This document shows, one piece after another, positions 6,969 to 7,474 of a stretch of DNA of 7,474 bases (the stretch's first letter is position 1; each line of letters opens with the position of its first letter). Source of the DNA: Thermomicrobiaceae bacterium. GTDB lineage: Bacteria; Chloroflexota; Chloroflexia; Thermomicrobiales; Thermomicrobiaceae. The translations under genes were made by a program, and so were the position numbers. The stretch spans positions 1-7,474 of the forward strand of contig SKTL01000290.1 of assembly GCA_007122555.1 (NCBI GenBank). Reading direction: 5' to 3'. The notes under the pieces were generated by a model, which worked only from the letters and a program-made list of their open reading frames with translations, had not been told where the DNA came from and ran no database searches.

Positions 6969-7002
6969 GTAACGTCGCCGGGCCGACGACGGCTGTTACG
7001 AT
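6969..7002 (+). promoter_or_regulatory. Inverted repeats and a possible extended -10 before the methyltransferase gene
   Basis: GTAAC (6969-6973) and GTTAC (6995-6999) are inverted copies. Between them CGTCG (6973-6977) and CGACG (6984-6988) can form a 5-bp stem with a CCGGGC loop. TGtTACGAT (6994-7002) resembles an extended -10 on the plus strand and would start transcription about 35 bp before the ATG at 7045; no convincing -35 is present at normal spacing. This half of the 146-bp spacer is separate from the nrtR operator half. Weak prediction. Confidence 0.3.
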
Positions 7003-7044
7003 ACGTTCGTGGAAAACCCGTGCCTGTCGAGAGGAATCTGATTC

Positions 7045-7474
7045 ATGTCAGATGATCATCGTGATCGCAACGACATTCGGTCGATCCGGTCGATCGTGCA
7101 GAGTTTCCGGCGCGCTCAGATCTATACGACGTTCGCGGAGCTTGAGATCGGACCTGCGCTGCAGAATGAAGCGCAGGGGGTTGTACAGCTTGCCAGCTCG
7201 ATCGGCGCCGATGCTGCCGCGCTTCGAAGGTTTCTCGATGCCGCGATCGCGTTCCATCTGGTGCATGAGCGCGACGACGGAAGGATCGAGCTGACACAAC
7301 TCGGCAGGAATCTGTACGCGCCTTCAAGCGAACACTCGGCGCCCAACGCGATTAAACTCGAAGCGGCCTTCTACCGGCGGTGGGGGCGACTGACCGAAGC
7401 AATCAGAAGCGGCCGCCGACCAGAGGCGAACCGCGCGCAGGAAGATGATCCGGGCTGGGTAAGAATGTTCACAA
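7045..7474 (+). CDS. SAM-dependent O-methyltransferase, N-terminal dimerisation domain (3' end outside window)
   Basis: The 143 complete codons at the right edge match the N-terminal dimerisation/winged-helix domain of class I O-methyltransferases of the COMT/CrtF type, in which this domain pairs two subunits and shapes the substrate pocket. Seen: a leading helix with QSFRRAQIYTTFAELEIGPAL (19-39), a winged-helix core VVQLASSIGADAAALRRFLDAAIAFHLVHE (46-75), the strand-turn RIELTQLGRNLY (80-91) that resembles the common LTxxGxxL motif, and a tryptophan-bearing helix FYRRWGRLTEAIRSG (109-123). The SAM-binding Rossmann domain lies outside the window, so catalysis and substrate cannot be judged. 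ATG at 7045 has GAGAGG (7029-7034) 10 nt upstream. It is divergent from nrtR across 146 bp. A standalone MarR/IclR-like regulator is a less likely alternative. Confidence 0.75.
   Translation, partial: MSDDHRDRNDIRSIRSIVQSFRRAQIYTTFAELEIGPALQNEAQGVVQLASSIGADAAALRRFLDAAIAFHLVHERDDGRIELTQLGRNLYAPSSEHSAPNAIKLEAAFYRRWGRLTEAIRSGRRPEANRAQEDDPGWVRMFT

Overview
The window looks like chromosomal DNA from a GC-rich bacterium (about 60% GC by eye). The gene set is a bacterial XPB-type helicase, a GyrA with a short C-gate region, a NadA of the HPECxC type and an NrtR regulator, with frequent GTG and TTG starts. This would suit Chloroflexota (for example Thermomicrobia-like) or a relative, but the lineage is an inference, not something the sequence proves. 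No mobile element, CRISPR array, tRNA, rRNA or phage gene is visible; most of it is housekeeping DNA.

Layout. Positions 1-1260 (minus) hold the N-terminal 420 codons of an XPB/ERCC3-type DNA helicase that runs off the left edge. A 141-bp divergent spacer with an extended -10 element for gyrA follows. gyrA (1402-3939, plus) is complete and encodes the DNA gyrase A subunit. A 113-bp spacer carries a hairpin that abuts the ribosome binding site of an AI-2E/PerM-family membrane protein gene (4053-5129, plus). That gene converges, with an 18-bp gap, on a two-gene minus-strand operon: nrtR (6898-6152), a Nudix-related transcriptional regulator, then nadA (6152-5148), quinolinate synthase. The two overlap by one base (TGATG). 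A 146-bp divergent spacer separates nrtR from the start of a class I SAM-dependent O-methyltransferase gene (7045 to the right edge).

How the genes work together. The most coherent unit is nrtR-nadA. NrtR proteins repress NAD-biosynthesis genes and are known to respond to ADP-ribose-type ligands. Here the regulator is translationally coupled to the first committed enzyme of de novo NAD synthesis. It has a degenerate Nudix box, suggesting a sensor rather than a hydrolase. Its own promoter (TTGACG, 18 bp, TATTAT) is covered by a 22-bp imperfect palindrome and an adjoining 11-bp palindrome, the arrangement expected for an autoregulated NAD operon. The other points worth a second look are a GyrA quinolone-determining loop reading [10 protein letters not shown] instead of HPHGD, a hairpin with two possible 5' partners next to the PerM-family Shine-Dalgarno, and a short palindrome over the gyrA -10. 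I did not find a clearly undescribed system.
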